Assembly: GCA_944390745.1 (NCBI GenBank)
Contig: CALXQK010000016.1
Coordinates: 47,608-111,607 of the forward strand
Source: an uncultured Duodenibacillus sp.
GTDB lineage: Bacteria > Pseudomonadota > Gammaproteobacteria > Burkholderiales > Burkholderiaceae_F
Length of the DNA: 64,000 bases
Direction: 5' to 3'
This document shows, piece after piece, positions 29,483 to 38,011 of the stretch. The notes beneath the pieces were generated by a model. That model searched no databases, was not told where the DNA came from, and worked only from the letters and a program-made list of their open reading frames with translations. The position numbers and the translations under genes were made by a program. Numbering within the stretch: the stretch's first letter is position 1; each line of letters opens with the position of its first letter.

Positions 29483-31258
29483 CTAGCCTTCGCAGGCAAG
29501 GCAGGTGCTGTCCTCGAGGACCTCGCGCATGTTGATGTCCTCCTCGATGCGGCGCCGCTCGAGGGCCACGCCCACGCGGTCGGCCTTGCGCAGCTTGTCG
29601 CTGCGGCAGTAGTAGAGGCTCTTGAGACCCTTCTTCCAGGCAAGGAAGTGACAGGCGTGCAGATAGGGAATCGACACGTCGGCCGGGAAGAAGAGGTTCA
29701 CCGACTGGCCCTGGTCAATGTAGGGCTGGCGATCGGCGGCAAGCTCAATGATCCAGCGCTGATCAAGCTCCTGCGCGGTCTTGAAGACGTCGCGCGTCTC
29801 TCTGGGAATGGCCTCGATGTGCTGCACGCTGCCGTCGTGGGCGATGATGTCGGCCCACACCTCGTCGGTGTTGAGATGAAGCTTCTCAAGCACCTCGACG
29901 AGATAGCGGTTCTTGACGATGTGCGCGCCCGAGATCGTATCCTGGCGATAAACGTTGGCGCGCCGCGGCTCAATCGAGGGGCTCGTGTTGCCGCAGATGA
30001 GGCTGGAGCTTGCGTTGGGGGCCACGGCGTTCCAGTGCGAGAAGCGCCGCTCGACGCCGGCGGCCCTGGCGTCCGGGCACGGTCCGCGCAGGGCGCAGAG
30101 CCGGGCGTCGGCCGCCGCGCAGCACTTCTGGATGTGCGCAAAGATCTGCTTGTTGAGCGACTTGGCCATCGCGCAGTCAAAGGGAATGCCCTTGCGCTGG
30201 AAGTACGCATGAAGCCCCATGGCGCCCAGGCCCACCGAGCGCTCGCGCTCGGCCGAGCGCCGTGCGCGCACGATCGTCTCAGGGGCGTGCTCGATGAAGT
30301 ACTGCAGGACGTTGTCGAGAAACTCCATCACGTCGTCGATGAAGCGCGGCTCGTTTTTCCACTCGTCAAAGTGCTCGAGGTTCACCGAGCTCAGGCAGCA
30401 GACCGCCGTGCGGTCGGCGTTGGTCGGCAGAAAGATCTCGGTGCAGAGGTTTGAGCCGTTGATCTTCAATCCCTGGGCCTTGAGCCAGGAGGGCAGCGCA
30501 CGGTTGGCCGTATCCGTAAAGACCAGATACGGCTCGCCCGTCTGCATGCGCAGCTCAAGAATGCGCTGCCAGATGTCGCGCGCGCTTGCCACCTCAACGA
30601 CCTTGCCGGTGTGCGGGTCAATGAGCGGCCAGGAGTCGTCGGCGTCGCGGTCGAGCATGCTCTGCTCGATCTTGCGCATGAAGGCGTCGCTCACGTTGAT
30701 CCCGTGGTGCAGATTGAGCGTGCGCATGTTCTGGTCGCCCGTGGGCTTGCGCATCTCAATGAACTGGATGATGTCCGGGTGGCTGATGTCGAGGAACGCC
30801 GCATAGGAGCCGCGGCGCGTCGTGCCCTGGCGGTAGGCCAGACACGCGGCGTCGTAGACCTTGAGGTGCGGCATCACGCCCACGCTCTTTTCGTCGGCGC
30901 TGCGAATGCCCAGGTGAATGCCCACGCCGCCGCCGAGCATCGACAGGCAGTTGACCTCGGTGAGCGTCTGCAGCAGTCCCTCGGCGCTGTCGTGCATGTA
31001 GCTCAGAAAGCAGCTCACGGGCAGACCGCGCTTCATACGCCCGAACGAGAGCACGGGCGTTGAAAAGGAGAGCCACTGGCGGCTCGCATAGTCATAGATG
31101 CGCTGCGCGTGCTCGTCGTCGCTGGCAAAGGACTGGGCCACGAAGGCAAGCCGCTCCTGGGGGCTCTTTTCGTCCTCGCGCATGTAGCTCTCGCGCAGGC
31201 GCACCATCCCGAGCTCGTCAAAAAGCGCATCCCGGGAGAAATCCATTTTGATGGTCAT
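29483..31258 (-). CDS. nrdA: Class Ia ribonucleotide reductase, large (catalytic) subunit without ATP cone
   Basis: A 591-residue catalytic subunit from the ATG at 31258 (MTIKMDFSRDALFDE); an upstream TTG at 31276 is less likely because it reaches into an NrdR box. Key residues are present: the substrate-reducing Cys in LPVSCFLSY and VCCLSSVNL, the active-site NLCTEIFLP (Asn, Cys, Glu), YRQGTTRRGSY, GNTSPSIEP, the radical-transfer pair in SLYYCRSDK, and the C-terminal CLACEG swinging pair. E. coli NrdA is about 760 residues; the missing part is the N-terminal ATP cone that gives dATP inhibition. Activity control by dATP is therefore probably absent or different. Confidence 0.95.
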   Translation of the reverse strand: MTIKMDFSRDALFDELGMVRLRESYMREDEKSPQERLAFVAQSFASDDEHAQRIYDYASRQWLSFSTPVLSFGRMKRGLPVSCFLSYMHDSAEGLLQTLTEVNCLSMLGGGVGIHLGIRSADEKSVGVMPHLKVYDAACLAYRQGTTRRGSYAAFLDISHPDIIQFIEMRKPTGDQNMRTLNLHHGINVSDAFMRKIEQSMLDRDADDSWPLIDPHTGKVVEVASARDIWQRILELRMQTGEPYLVFTDTANRALPSWLKAQGLKINGSNLCTEIFLPTNADRTAVCCLSSVNLEHFDEWKNEPRFIDDVMEFLDNVLQYFIEHAPETIVRARRSAERERSVGLGAMGLHAYFQRKGIPFDCAMAKSLNKQIFAHIQKCCAAADARLCALRGPCPDARAAGVERRFSHWNAVAPNASSSLICGNTSPSIEPRRANVYRQDTISGAHIVKNRYLVEVLEKLHLNTDEVWADIIAHDGSVQHIEAIPRETRDVFKTAQELDQRWIIELAADRQPYIDQGQSVNLFFPADVSIPYLHACHFLAWKKGLKSLYYCRSDKLRKADRVGVALERRRIEEDINMREVLEDSTCLACEG

Positions 31259-31270
31259 AGTGGCAGTGGG

Positions 31271-31318
31271 AATCAAGATTTAGTGCAAAGTCCCGAGATG
31301 ATACACAACCCTTAGTGC
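31271..31318 (-). promoter_or_regulatory. Tandem NrdR boxes upstream of nrdA
   Basis: Two 16-nt sites on the minus strand, GCACTAAGGGTTGTGT (31318-31303) and GCACTAAATCTTGATT (31286-31271), are separated by 16 nt. They resemble the NrdR consensus (ACACTATATATTGTGT type) and have the usual spacing of about three helix turns centre to centre. The first is the better match. NrdR represses ribonucleotide reductase genes when dATP/ATP is high. nrdR itself is not in the window. Confidence 0.75.
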
Positions 31319-31487
31319 TGCAAACACTCTCCATCCGAACGAATTCCCCGCGGCCCCTCCCCCTCTTTGGAGGGATGGCTGCCGCATGGCTCCTGCATTT
31401 TCAAGGCTTAAGATATCTCCTGCGAGGCCTCCCCGGAATTTCCCGCATGGCCCCGCCGCCCCTCGACTTGAAACCGGAGAAGAGCTC

Positions 31488-32033
31488 ATGCCCGCAAGAC
31501 TTCCAGAGGAACTCACGCGCCTGCCTGATGTCGGGGCCGGAGTCGACGCCGCTGAGTCCCGCATTCTCAAGGCGCTCGGAATTCTCGGCATTGCCTTTGC
31601 GCGCCATCAGCACCAGCCGATCATGACGGCGGCCGAGGGCGTTGAAGTCGCCCGCACGACGGGCGCGGCGTGCATGAAGAATCTCTTCTTGCGCGAAAAA
31701 AAGGGCTCGCGGCTCTTTCTGGTCATGCAGCCCGCCAACAGGCGCCTTGACTTCAGGCGCGTGGAGCTCGCGGCCGGATGCGCCAGGCTGACCTTTGGCG
31801 CAGAAGTGTGCCTGCGCGAGCATCTCGGCACGTATCCGGGCGCGGTGACGCCCCTGGGCCTCATCTTTGATCCGGCCGGCCGCGTCGAGGTGCTCGCTGA
31901 CCGTGCGCTTGAGGCTCTGGAGCTGGTGGACTGCCATCCATGCCGCAACGATGTGAGCCTCACGGTGCGGCTTGCCGACGTGCTCGGCATCTGGCTGCCC
32001 GCCACCGGACACGCGGCCTGGCGCTGGATCTGA
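31488..32033 (+). CDS. YbaK/ProX-type aminoacyl-tRNA deacylase (prolyl-tRNA editing protein)
   Basis: A 181-residue single-domain protein of the YbaK/ProRS-INS superfamily, whose members hydrolyse Ala-tRNA-Pro or Cys-tRNA-Pro in trans. Recognisable are CMKNLFLREKKGSRLFLV (the conserved KNLFL.D.K segment), the FGAEVCLREHLGTYPGAVTP segment (G.V.P substrate pocket) and the end VECHP-like VDCHPCRNDVSLTV. The ATG at 31488 has a GAAGAG ribosome-binding site; the frame opens 34 codons earlier with low-complexity residues and was not used. It is transcribed divergently from nrdA. The exact tRNA substrate is inferred from family. Confidence 0.87.
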   Translation: MPARLPEELTRLPDVGAGVDAAESRILKALGILGIAFARHQHQPIMTAAEGVEVARTTGAACMKNLFLREKKGSRLFLVMQPANRRLDFRRVELAAGCARLTFGAEVCLREHLGTYPGAVTPLGLIFDPAGRVEVLADRALEALELVDCHPCRNDVSLTVRLADVLGIWLPATGHAAWRWI

Positions 32034-32048
32034 CAAACGGGCGTTTTT

Positions 32049-33251
32049 TCAGGCGCGCGCCCTCTCCCGGGGCTGCAGATATTCGCCCTCGACCTGCGTT
32101 CTGGCGCGGCCGATCACGAGAATGAATGCCGCGGCAAGAAGAATCGCCGTGCCGTACAAGGCCGCGGTCGTTCCGGCTGCCGAGATGAAGCGTCCGTCAA
32201 GGTACGTGCCGAACGCCGTGCCGAAGTTTGCCGCGGCAAGAAACAGCCCGTTGGCAAAGTCCTCCGCCCCGCGCGCGGCCGTTGAGATCATGTACTGGCC
32301 GACGATGTTGATGAAGCCCGCCATGACGCCCAGAACGCCGATGATCACGAAGGCCGCCGCGGGCGAGCTGCCCGTGAGGCCCAGCGCCGCGTAGGCCGCA
32401 AGCATCGCCGCCGGTCCCGTGAGCGTCCAGAACCTGCGCCGCGCCCCGAACCAGCGGCCCGCGGCCATGTTGCCGGCAATGTTGGCCACGCCGTAGACGA
32501 GCAGCGCCGCGCTCACCTCGTCGGTCGCAAGCCCGCTGATGCGCGCAAGAAACTCCGACATGAAGGAGAAGAACCCGAACATGGCGCCGTTGATGCAGGT
32601 AAAGCCCAGCACGGCAAGCCACAGGGCCGGCCGGCGCAGCACCCGAAGCTGCTCGCCGATCGTCTTTTTCTGCACCGGCAGGTCGTGCGGCACCAAAAGC
32701 AGCGTTGCCGCCATCACCGAGAGGTTGACCACGGCAAAGACGGCCATGGCCGCCTCATAGGAGACGTGGGCGGTGATGAAGTTCGTCATAGGCACGCCGA
32801 GCACCATGCCGGCCGAAACGCCCACAAAGACCCGCGAGATGCCCCGCGAGGGATCCCCGCCGGCAGCGCGCTCGGATTCGGCCGCCAACGTAAAGGCCGC
32901 GGCCACGTAGACCGGGTGCAGAACGGCGGGCAGTGCGCGCGAGACCAGAAGCAGCCAGAAGCTCTCGGTCGTCATGGCGATGATGTTGGAGGCGGCAAAA
33001 AGCCCCAGGGCCGCAAGCATCATGCGCCTGCGGTTGACCGAGGACAGCAGCATCGGCATCACGGGCGCGGCAATGGAGACGACAAGCGCAAAGACGCTCA
33101 CCGTGGCTCCGGCCTCGGGGACGGTGACGCCGAAGCGCTCGGCAATCTGCGGGATGATTCCCACAACGCCCATTTCCGTATTGATGATTCCGAAGACGCC
33201 GAAGGCGAGGATCACCACAAGAAGTCTCAGGCGAGCGGTGTTGTTTTGCAT
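32049..33251 (-). CDS. Major facilitator superfamily transporter (DHA1, sugar-efflux-like)
   Basis: A 400-residue, 12-helix inner-membrane transporter. The N-terminal GVFGIINTEMGVVGIIPQIA and VSVFALVVSIAAPVMPMLL, the loop NRRRMMLAALGLFAASN, and the second-half VYGVANIAGNMAAGRWFG followed by ARRRFWTL match the AraJ/SotB/YdhP group of proton-driven exporters. Substrates of that group include sugars and drugs; none can be assigned here. It is convergent with the ProX gene, 15 nt away. Confidence 0.85.
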   Translation of the reverse strand: MQNNTARLRLLVVILAFGVFGIINTEMGVVGIIPQIAERFGVTVPEAGATVSVFALVVSIAAPVMPMLLSSVNRRRMMLAALGLFAASNIIAMTTESFWLLLVSRALPAVLHPVYVAAAFTLAAESERAAGGDPSRGISRVFVGVSAGMVLGVPMTNFITAHVSYEAAMAVFAVVNLSVMAATLLLVPHDLPVQKKTIGEQLRVLRRPALWLAVLGFTCINGAMFGFFSFMSEFLARISGLATDEVSAALLVYGVANIAGNMAAGRWFGARRRFWTLTGPAAMLAAYAALGLTGSSPAAAFVIIGVLGVMAGFINIVGQYMISTAARGAEDFANGLFLAAANFGTAFGTYLDGRFISAAGTTAALYGTAILLAAAFILVIGRARTQVEGEYLQPRERARA

Positions 33252-33363
33252 GGCACGAATTGAAGGCGGGAAACAAACCGCCCCGGCGCCCTGGACAAAG
33301 GGCGCCTTGTTCAGAGGGGGCGGCTGGGGAAAGCCGGCTGCGGGCGCGCGGCCCGCAGTGCGG

Positions 33364-34467
33364 CTACTTCAGATACGTCGTGTAGAAATCGACGATCTCG
33401 TCAAAGGGGATGACGTCGAGCCGGTCGTAGAGGTCGGTGTGGTTTGCGCCCGGAATGATCCTGAGCTTCTTGTTGTCGCCCTTCATCATCTTGAAGGCGT
33501 CCTCGCTGAAGTAGCGCGAGTGGGCCTTTTCGCCGTGGATGAGCAGCACCGCATTCTTGATTTCGCCCGCGTAGGCCAGAAGCGGCATGTTGATGAAGGA
33601 GACCGTGGAGGTCACGTTCCAGCCCCCGTTTGAGTTGAGCGAGCGCTTGTGGTAGCCGCGCGTGGTCTTGTAGTAGTCGAAGTAGTCGCGCACGAACTGC
33701 GGGGCGTCTGCGGCAAGCTCATCGGGCACGCCGCCCGCAAGCGCGTACGAGCCCTTGCGGTAGTCCTCGGTGCGCTGGCGGCTCAGGGTCTCGCGCAGCT
33801 TCTGGCGCCCGTCGGCATCGAGGGCGTCAAAGTAGCCCCGTGCATTGACGCGACTCATGTCGTACATGGTCGAGGCAACCGTGGCCTTGATGCGCGGGTC
33901 GGCCGCAGCGGCGTTGACGGCCATGCCGCCCCAGCCGCAGATGCCGAGAATGCCGATCTTTTCAGCATCCACGTCGCTGCGCGTCGAGAGGTAGTCGACG
34001 GCGGCGAGAAAGTCCTCGGTGTTGATGTCGGGCGAGGCCACGTAGCGCGGCATGCCGCCGCTTTCACCGGTAAAGGAGGGGTCAAAGGCAATCGTGAGAA
34101 AACCGCGCTCGGCAAGCGTCTGCGCATACAGGCCCGAAGCCTGCTCCTTGACGGCGCCGAAGGGGCCGCTGACGGCAACGGCGGCGTACTTGCCCGAGGC
34201 AGGCGCCTGCCTGGGCACGTAGAGGTCGGCGACAAGCGTCACGCCGTAGCGGCTGACGAAGGTGACCTTGCTGTGGCTGACCTTGTCGCTTTTCGCAAAG
34301 ACCTTGTCCCACTGGCTGGTCATTTCAAGCACGGCCGGCGCAATGCGCGAGGGATGCACGTGCGCGGCCTTCACGGGCTCATGCCCGGGCTGCCCGGCGG
34401 CAAGGCAGGCGCCGCCGCCCATGGCGGCAGCGGCTGCCGCGGCCAGAACAAAGCTCTTTTGAAACAT
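33364..34467 (-). CDS. Exported alpha/beta hydrolase (dienelactone-hydrolase/YcjY type)
   Basis: A 367-residue protein starting at 34467 with a CTGGAG ribosome-binding site and a signal peptide (MFQKSFVLAAAAAAAMGGGA). The alpha/beta hydrolase fold is shown by LYVPRQAPASGKYAAVAVSG, the oxyanion-loop region AFDPSFTGESGG and the nucleophile elbow GILGICGWGGMAV, in which the nucleophile position is Cys rather than Ser. The general acid is probably in HGEKAHSRYFSEDA and the catalytic His in PGANHTDLYDR. A Cys nucleophile is known in dienelactone hydrolases. The substrate is unknown. It lies downstream of the LysR gene on the same strand, with a gap of about 265 nt. Confidence 0.85.
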   Translation of the reverse strand: MFQKSFVLAAAAAAAMGGGACLAAGQPGHEPVKAAHVHPSRIAPAVLEMTSQWDKVFAKSDKVSHSKVTFVSRYGVTLVADLYVPRQAPASGKYAAVAVSGPFGAVKEQASGLYAQTLAERGFLTIAFDPSFTGESGGMPRYVASPDINTEDFLAAVDYLSTRSDVDAEKIGILGICGWGGMAVNAAAADPRIKATVASTMYDMSRVNARGYFDALDADGRQKLRETLSRQRTEDYRKGSYALAGGVPDELAADAPQFVRDYFDYYKTTRGYHKRSLNSNGGWNVTSTVSFINMPLLAYAGEIKNAVLLIHGEKAHSRYFSEDAFKMMKGDNKKLRIIPGANHTDLYDRLDVIPFDEIVDFYTTYLK

Positions 34468-34733
34468 CGCATTTCTCCAGATAAGAACACACAAGTCCTT
34501 CACCGCGGAAGGCGTCCCGCAGGCCGCGCCCCTTCGGACCCGGGCCTCTGCCGGCAGCGCCTCGCGGAAGTTGAAAAAATTCTAGGAATGCGACGTTGAA
34601 ATAACAAATACTTTATTTTTTGATCTGGTCATGCCCGCCGGGCATGTTAAAGGGCGAACCAAAGAAGCGCGCGCAGCGCCTGAAAAAGTCATGGAATAGT
34701 CTTGCTGAAGCGGTGCGCAAGGCCGGCAGCGGC

Positions 34734-35627
34734 CTAGGCCGGCAGGCGCGCCTCCTCCTCGCGCAGGAGTTCAAGAAGGCGTGCGGCGGGTCTGCTCAGC
34801 GTGCGGTCGCGATCCCAGGCAAGCGTCACCTCGCACTCGAGCCGGGGCTTTAGCGGCAGCCACACCAGGCCCGAGGCCTCGGTGAGGTTGACGATGCCGC
34901 CCAGGGCCAGGACGTGGCCGATTCCCTCCTCTGCGAGAAGACAGGCGTTGTAGAGCAGATTGAAGGTCCCCGTGACGTTGAGGTCGTCGCCCATGTAGTT
35001 GAGCCACCCGTCAAACTCATTGCGCTCAAAGGACTGGCGCGAGACCAGAAGCGGGATGCCCGCAAGGTCGCCCGCCTCGACGGCGCTCTTGCCCGCAAGC
35101 TGCCCGCTTCGGGGCGTGATGATGCCCCAGACGTCGCGCTGCCGCAGCTTGAGCGAGGCGTAGTCGAGAAGATCGGCCGTACCGACAAAGACGCCGAAGT
35201 CGGTGAGCCCCGTGTGCATGGCGCTTCGCACCTCCTCCTCGGCGCCGCTCACAATGTGGCAGCGCACCTTGGGCGCCTCGTCCCGAAGCCGCCTGATGGC
35301 CCGGGCAAGGGTTCTCAGCGCCGGGGTTTCGCCCGCGGCGATGCGCACCTCGCCCGTGAGCTCCTCGTCGGCGCGCATTTCCTCGCGCGTTCTGTCGCAA
35401 AGCGCCACGATGGCGCGAGCGCGCTCGTAGAGAAGCTCGCCCTTGGGCGTGAGGCGCAGCTTGCGGTTGGAGCGCATAAAGATCTTGTGCCCGAACTCCT
35501 CCTCAAGATCCATGAACTGCCGCGAGAGCGTGGGCTGCGTGACGTGCAGCCGCTGAGCGGCGCCCGAAATGCTCTCGGCCTGAACGGCCGCCAGAAAGTA
35601 GCGAAGCACCCGAATGTCCATTTGCAC
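34734..35627 (-). CDS. LysR-family transcriptional regulator
   Basis: A 297-residue regulator with an N-terminal winged helix-turn-helix (RVLRYFLAAVQAESISGAAQ, HVTQPTLSRQFMDLEEEFG) and a periplasmic-binding-like effector domain (GEVRIAAGETPALRTLARAI onward). It is divergent from the Tat DUF362 gene at 35879 across a 251-nt region, the classic layout for a LysR regulator and its target. The exported hydrolase downstream is a second possible target. The inducer is unknown. Confidence 0.92.
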   Translation of the reverse strand: MQMDIRVLRYFLAAVQAESISGAAQRLHVTQPTLSRQFMDLEEEFGHKIFMRSNRKLRLTPKGELLYERARAIVALCDRTREEMRADEELTGEVRIAAGETPALRTLARAIRRLRDEAPKVRCHIVSGAEEEVRSAMHTGLTDFGVFVGTADLLDYASLKLRQRDVWGIITPRSGQLAGKSAVEAGDLAGIPLLVSRQSFERNEFDGWLNYMGDDLNVTGTFNLLYNACLLAEEGIGHVLALGGIVNLTEASGLVWLPLKPRLECEVTLAWDRDRTLSRPAARLLELLREEEARLPA

Positions 35628-35736
35628 CCCTTGAAGCGTTTGTCCCCGCGGCCCATGCCCGCGGCAGGCCGAACCCCGGGCGGCGGGGCTCCTGTTTCAT
35701 GCCCTGGGGGCATAGTCTATCAGTCGCAAATAGTAT

Positions 35737-35765
35737 TTGACTCTAGCCGCGGCGGGCGATACCTT
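35737..35765 (+). promoter_or_regulatory. Possible promoter in the LysR/DUF362 divergent region
   Basis: TTGACT (35737-35742), a 17-nt spacer, then TACCTT (35760-35765), about 115 nt before the DUF362 start. The partly symmetric ATAGTCTATCAG just upstream (35712-35723) could be part of a LysR-type site. Hexamers are moderate matches only. Confidence 0.35.
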
Positions 35766-35878
35766 TTTGGCACGAAGTGGGCGCAGCCCCGCGCAGGGCT
35801 GCCTTCATCCTCCCATGCGCCCGGGGCCGGCCATGGCCGACCCCTGACACTGTCTTTTCCCGTAGCCGACACCGCCCC

Positions 35879-37294
35879 ATGAAAAACACCTCCTACACCC
35901 GCCGCACCGTGCTTGCGGCCGCGGCCGCGACGGCCTTCTCCACCTCGGTGCTGCGAGCCGGCGCCGCACCCGCAGGCGCCTCGCAATACAAGCCGGTCTT
36001 TGACGTGCACGAACCCATCGGCAGGGGCGTGGGCGTCATGCCCGGCCGCGTCGTCTGGGCCCATGATCCGCGCTGCGTCTCCTGGGACGGCTCGGGCTAC
36101 TGGTGGGAGCCGAGGCACTTTGACCTCGTGCGCGTGCGCACGATGCTCGGCCGCGCCGTTGCAAGCCTTGCTGGAGTTGATGTCCCGGCCTCGGGCGCCG
36201 CCCCCGGGGGCGATGCGCTTCGCAAGGCTTGGGACCGGCTCTTTGAAAACTTCAACGCGCGCCGCAGGGGCGCAGCCCGAGGCTATGCGCGCGGAGAAAA
36301 GATCGCCGTCAAGGTCAACATGAACGGTGCGGGCGCCTGCGGAAGCCGCACGCCCGGCTTTACCGAGGAGAGCTACGGCAACGCGGTGCTCATGCGCGCG
36401 CTCGTCGAGTCTCTGGTCGAGGGCGCGGGCGTCTCGCCCGCCGACATCGTCTTTTACGACGCCGGCCGCCTTTTCCCGCAGTACCTCATGGACTATGTGC
36501 GTGCCAGCGGAGCGCCGCACGAGGGCGTTCTGGCGGCCGGGGCCCTGCCCTACCCCCAGGTGGGCTTCAGGCACCGCACGCCTGGCACGCAGACCGACGC
36601 CGCGGCCGACAAGAGCGCGCCCGTGGTCTGGTCGGGCTCGATTGACGGCGAGGCCTGCTATGTGCCGCGCTGCGTCACCGAGGCGCACTACCTCATCAAC
36701 CTTGCCAACCTGAAGGGCCACTGCTACGGGCTGACGCTTTGCGGCAAGAACCACTTCGGCTCCTTTGTCAACAACGACCGCATGCGCGCCCCGCAGGCGG
36801 CGGGGCTGCACGGCAACATCTCGGGCGCCTCCACGGGCGACTACTCGGTGCTTGTGGATCTGATGGGGCACCGCGACCTCGGCGCAAAGACAATGCTCTG
36901 CATTCTCGACGGCATTCTGACCGCCGTGGGTGAGAGCGTCTCGCTCACGGCCGAGGATGCCCGCTGGTCGATGCCGCCCTTTGACGGCGGCTTCTGCGCG
37001 AGCCTCTTCGTTTCCCAGGACCCCGTTGCCATCGATTCGGTGGGGGCGGACTTCCTGATGAATGAACCCAACGTGACGCGCCGCAATCGGGTTCTGGCGG
37101 GCAACAAGGGCGTTGAAAACTATCTGCACGAGGCCGCGCAGGCCGATCATCCGCGCTCGGGCACGCGCTACACCGACGGCCGCGGGCAGCCGCTCAAGTC
37201 CCAGGGCGTGCACGATCACTGGGACAACCCCGTCGACAAGCGCTACGGACGCAACCTCGGAAAGCCCGAGGGGATCGAGCTCGTGCGCGTCTAG
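35879..37294 (+). CDS. Exported DUF362 protein (Tat-type signal)
   Basis: A 471-residue protein from the ATG at 35879. The N-terminus MKNTSYTRRTVLAAAAATAF has twin arginines followed by a hydrophobic stretch, typical of Tat export of a folded, usually cofactor-carrying protein. The DUF362 core is seen in KIAVKVNMNGAGACG, FYDAGRLFPQYLMDYV, LINLANLKGHCYGLTLCGKN and FVSQDPVAIDSVGADFLMNE. DUF362 proteins are poorly characterised and often sit near ferredoxin-like or redox genes; no CxxC iron-sulfur motif is evident here. Two genes downstream is a second, shorter DUF362 protein, with an exported flavodoxin between them. Confidence 0.85.
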   Translation: MKNTSYTRRTVLAAAAATAFSTSVLRAGAAPAGASQYKPVFDVHEPIGRGVGVMPGRVVWAHDPRCVSWDGSGYWWEPRHFDLVRVRTMLGRAVASLAGVDVPASGAAPGGDALRKAWDRLFENFNARRRGAARGYARGEKIAVKVNMNGAGACGSRTPGFTEESYGNAVLMRALVESLVEGAGVSPADIVFYDAGRLFPQYLMDYVRASGAPHEGVLAAGALPYPQVGFRHRTPGTQTDAAADKSAPVVWSGSIDGEACYVPRCVTEAHYLINLANLKGHCYGLTLCGKNHFGSFVNNDRMRAPQAAGLHGNISGASTGDYSVLVDLMGHRDLGAKTMLCILDGILTAVGESVSLTAEDARWSMPPFDGGFCASLFVSQDPVAIDSVGADFLMNEPNVTRRNRVLAGNKGVENYLHEAAQADHPRSGTRYTDGRGQPLKSQGVHDHWDNPVDKRYGRNLGKPEGIELVRV

Positions 37295-37324
37295 AAGCAA
37301 TGTCTCACTGAATCAAAAAAAGCC

Positions 37325-37951
37325 ATGCCGCATCGTCGAACCATTCTCAAGGGGCTGGCAGCGCTGCCGGCTCTTTCAGCCCTCCCGCTTTTCGGAGCCC
37401 GGATCGCGCACGGAAAGCCTCTTTCGGGACTGCCCGAAAACCCGCGCATTCTCATCGTCTACTTCAGCTGGGCCGGCAGCACGAAGACTGTGGCCGAGGA
37501 AATTCAGCGCCTCACCGGCGGCACGCTCGCGCGCATCGAGCGCACGACGCCCTACCCGGAAAGGTATGAAGACGCCGGAAAGGCCGCGCGCGCCGAGTTT
37601 GACGCGGGAACGCTGCCGGAGATCAAGGCCGGCATTCCCGACGTGAAGGACTTCGACGTCGTCTGCATCGGCCATCCGATCTGGAACGGCCGCATGCCCA
37701 TGCCGGTGCGCACCTTCCTTTCAAGGACCGACCTGTCGGGAAAGACCGTGCTGCACTTCTGCACGCACGGCGGCAGCGGCCTTGCCGACACCGAAAAGGA
37801 GCTTGCCGCGCTCGCCCCGAAGGCCGTGCGCCCCGCGGGGTTTGCCGTCTACGGCTGGCACGGCGTGCGCGGCATTGAAAAGGTGGGCCAGTGGCTCTCC
37901 GAACTCGGCCTCGTCAAGGGCGCCAGTCCGCAGGCCGGCGCCTCCCGCTGA
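37325..37951 (+). CDS. Exported flavodoxin-family protein
   Basis: A 208-residue protein with a signal region (MPHRRTILKGLAALPALSAL) that looks Tat-like, then a flavodoxin fold. The FMN phosphate loop is in VYFSWAGSTKTVAEEIQRLT; later loops are DVVCIGHPIWNGRMPMPVRT and LHFCTHGGSGLADTEKEL. It resembles the flavodoxin_4 group of gut bacteria. Placed 30 nt after one DUF362 gene and 60 nt before another, it is probably an electron carrier or flavin-dependent partner for them outside the cytoplasmic membrane. Confidence 0.87.
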   Translation: MPHRRTILKGLAALPALSALPLFGARIAHGKPLSGLPENPRILIVYFSWAGSTKTVAEEIQRLTGGTLARIERTTPYPERYEDAGKAARAEFDAGTLPEIKAGIPDVKDFDVVCIGHPIWNGRMPMPVRTFLSRTDLSGKTVLHFCTHGGSGLADTEKELAALAPKAVRPAGFAVYGWHGVRGIEKVGQWLSELGLVKGASPQAGASR

Positions 37952-38011
37952 TCAATCCTGACAAAGCCAGGGAATTTTCACCAGACAACCATTTCACAAA
38001 GGAGAAGCATC

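Noticed and set aside
29648-30454. 268-residue plus-strand ORF across nrdA
   Set aside because: Antisense shadow of the ribonucleotide reductase gene.
33285-33306. GGCGCCCT/AGGGCGCC inverted repeat as a terminator of the exported hydrolase gene
   Set aside because: On the minus strand, where it would be needed, it lies upstream of that gene and no T-run follows.
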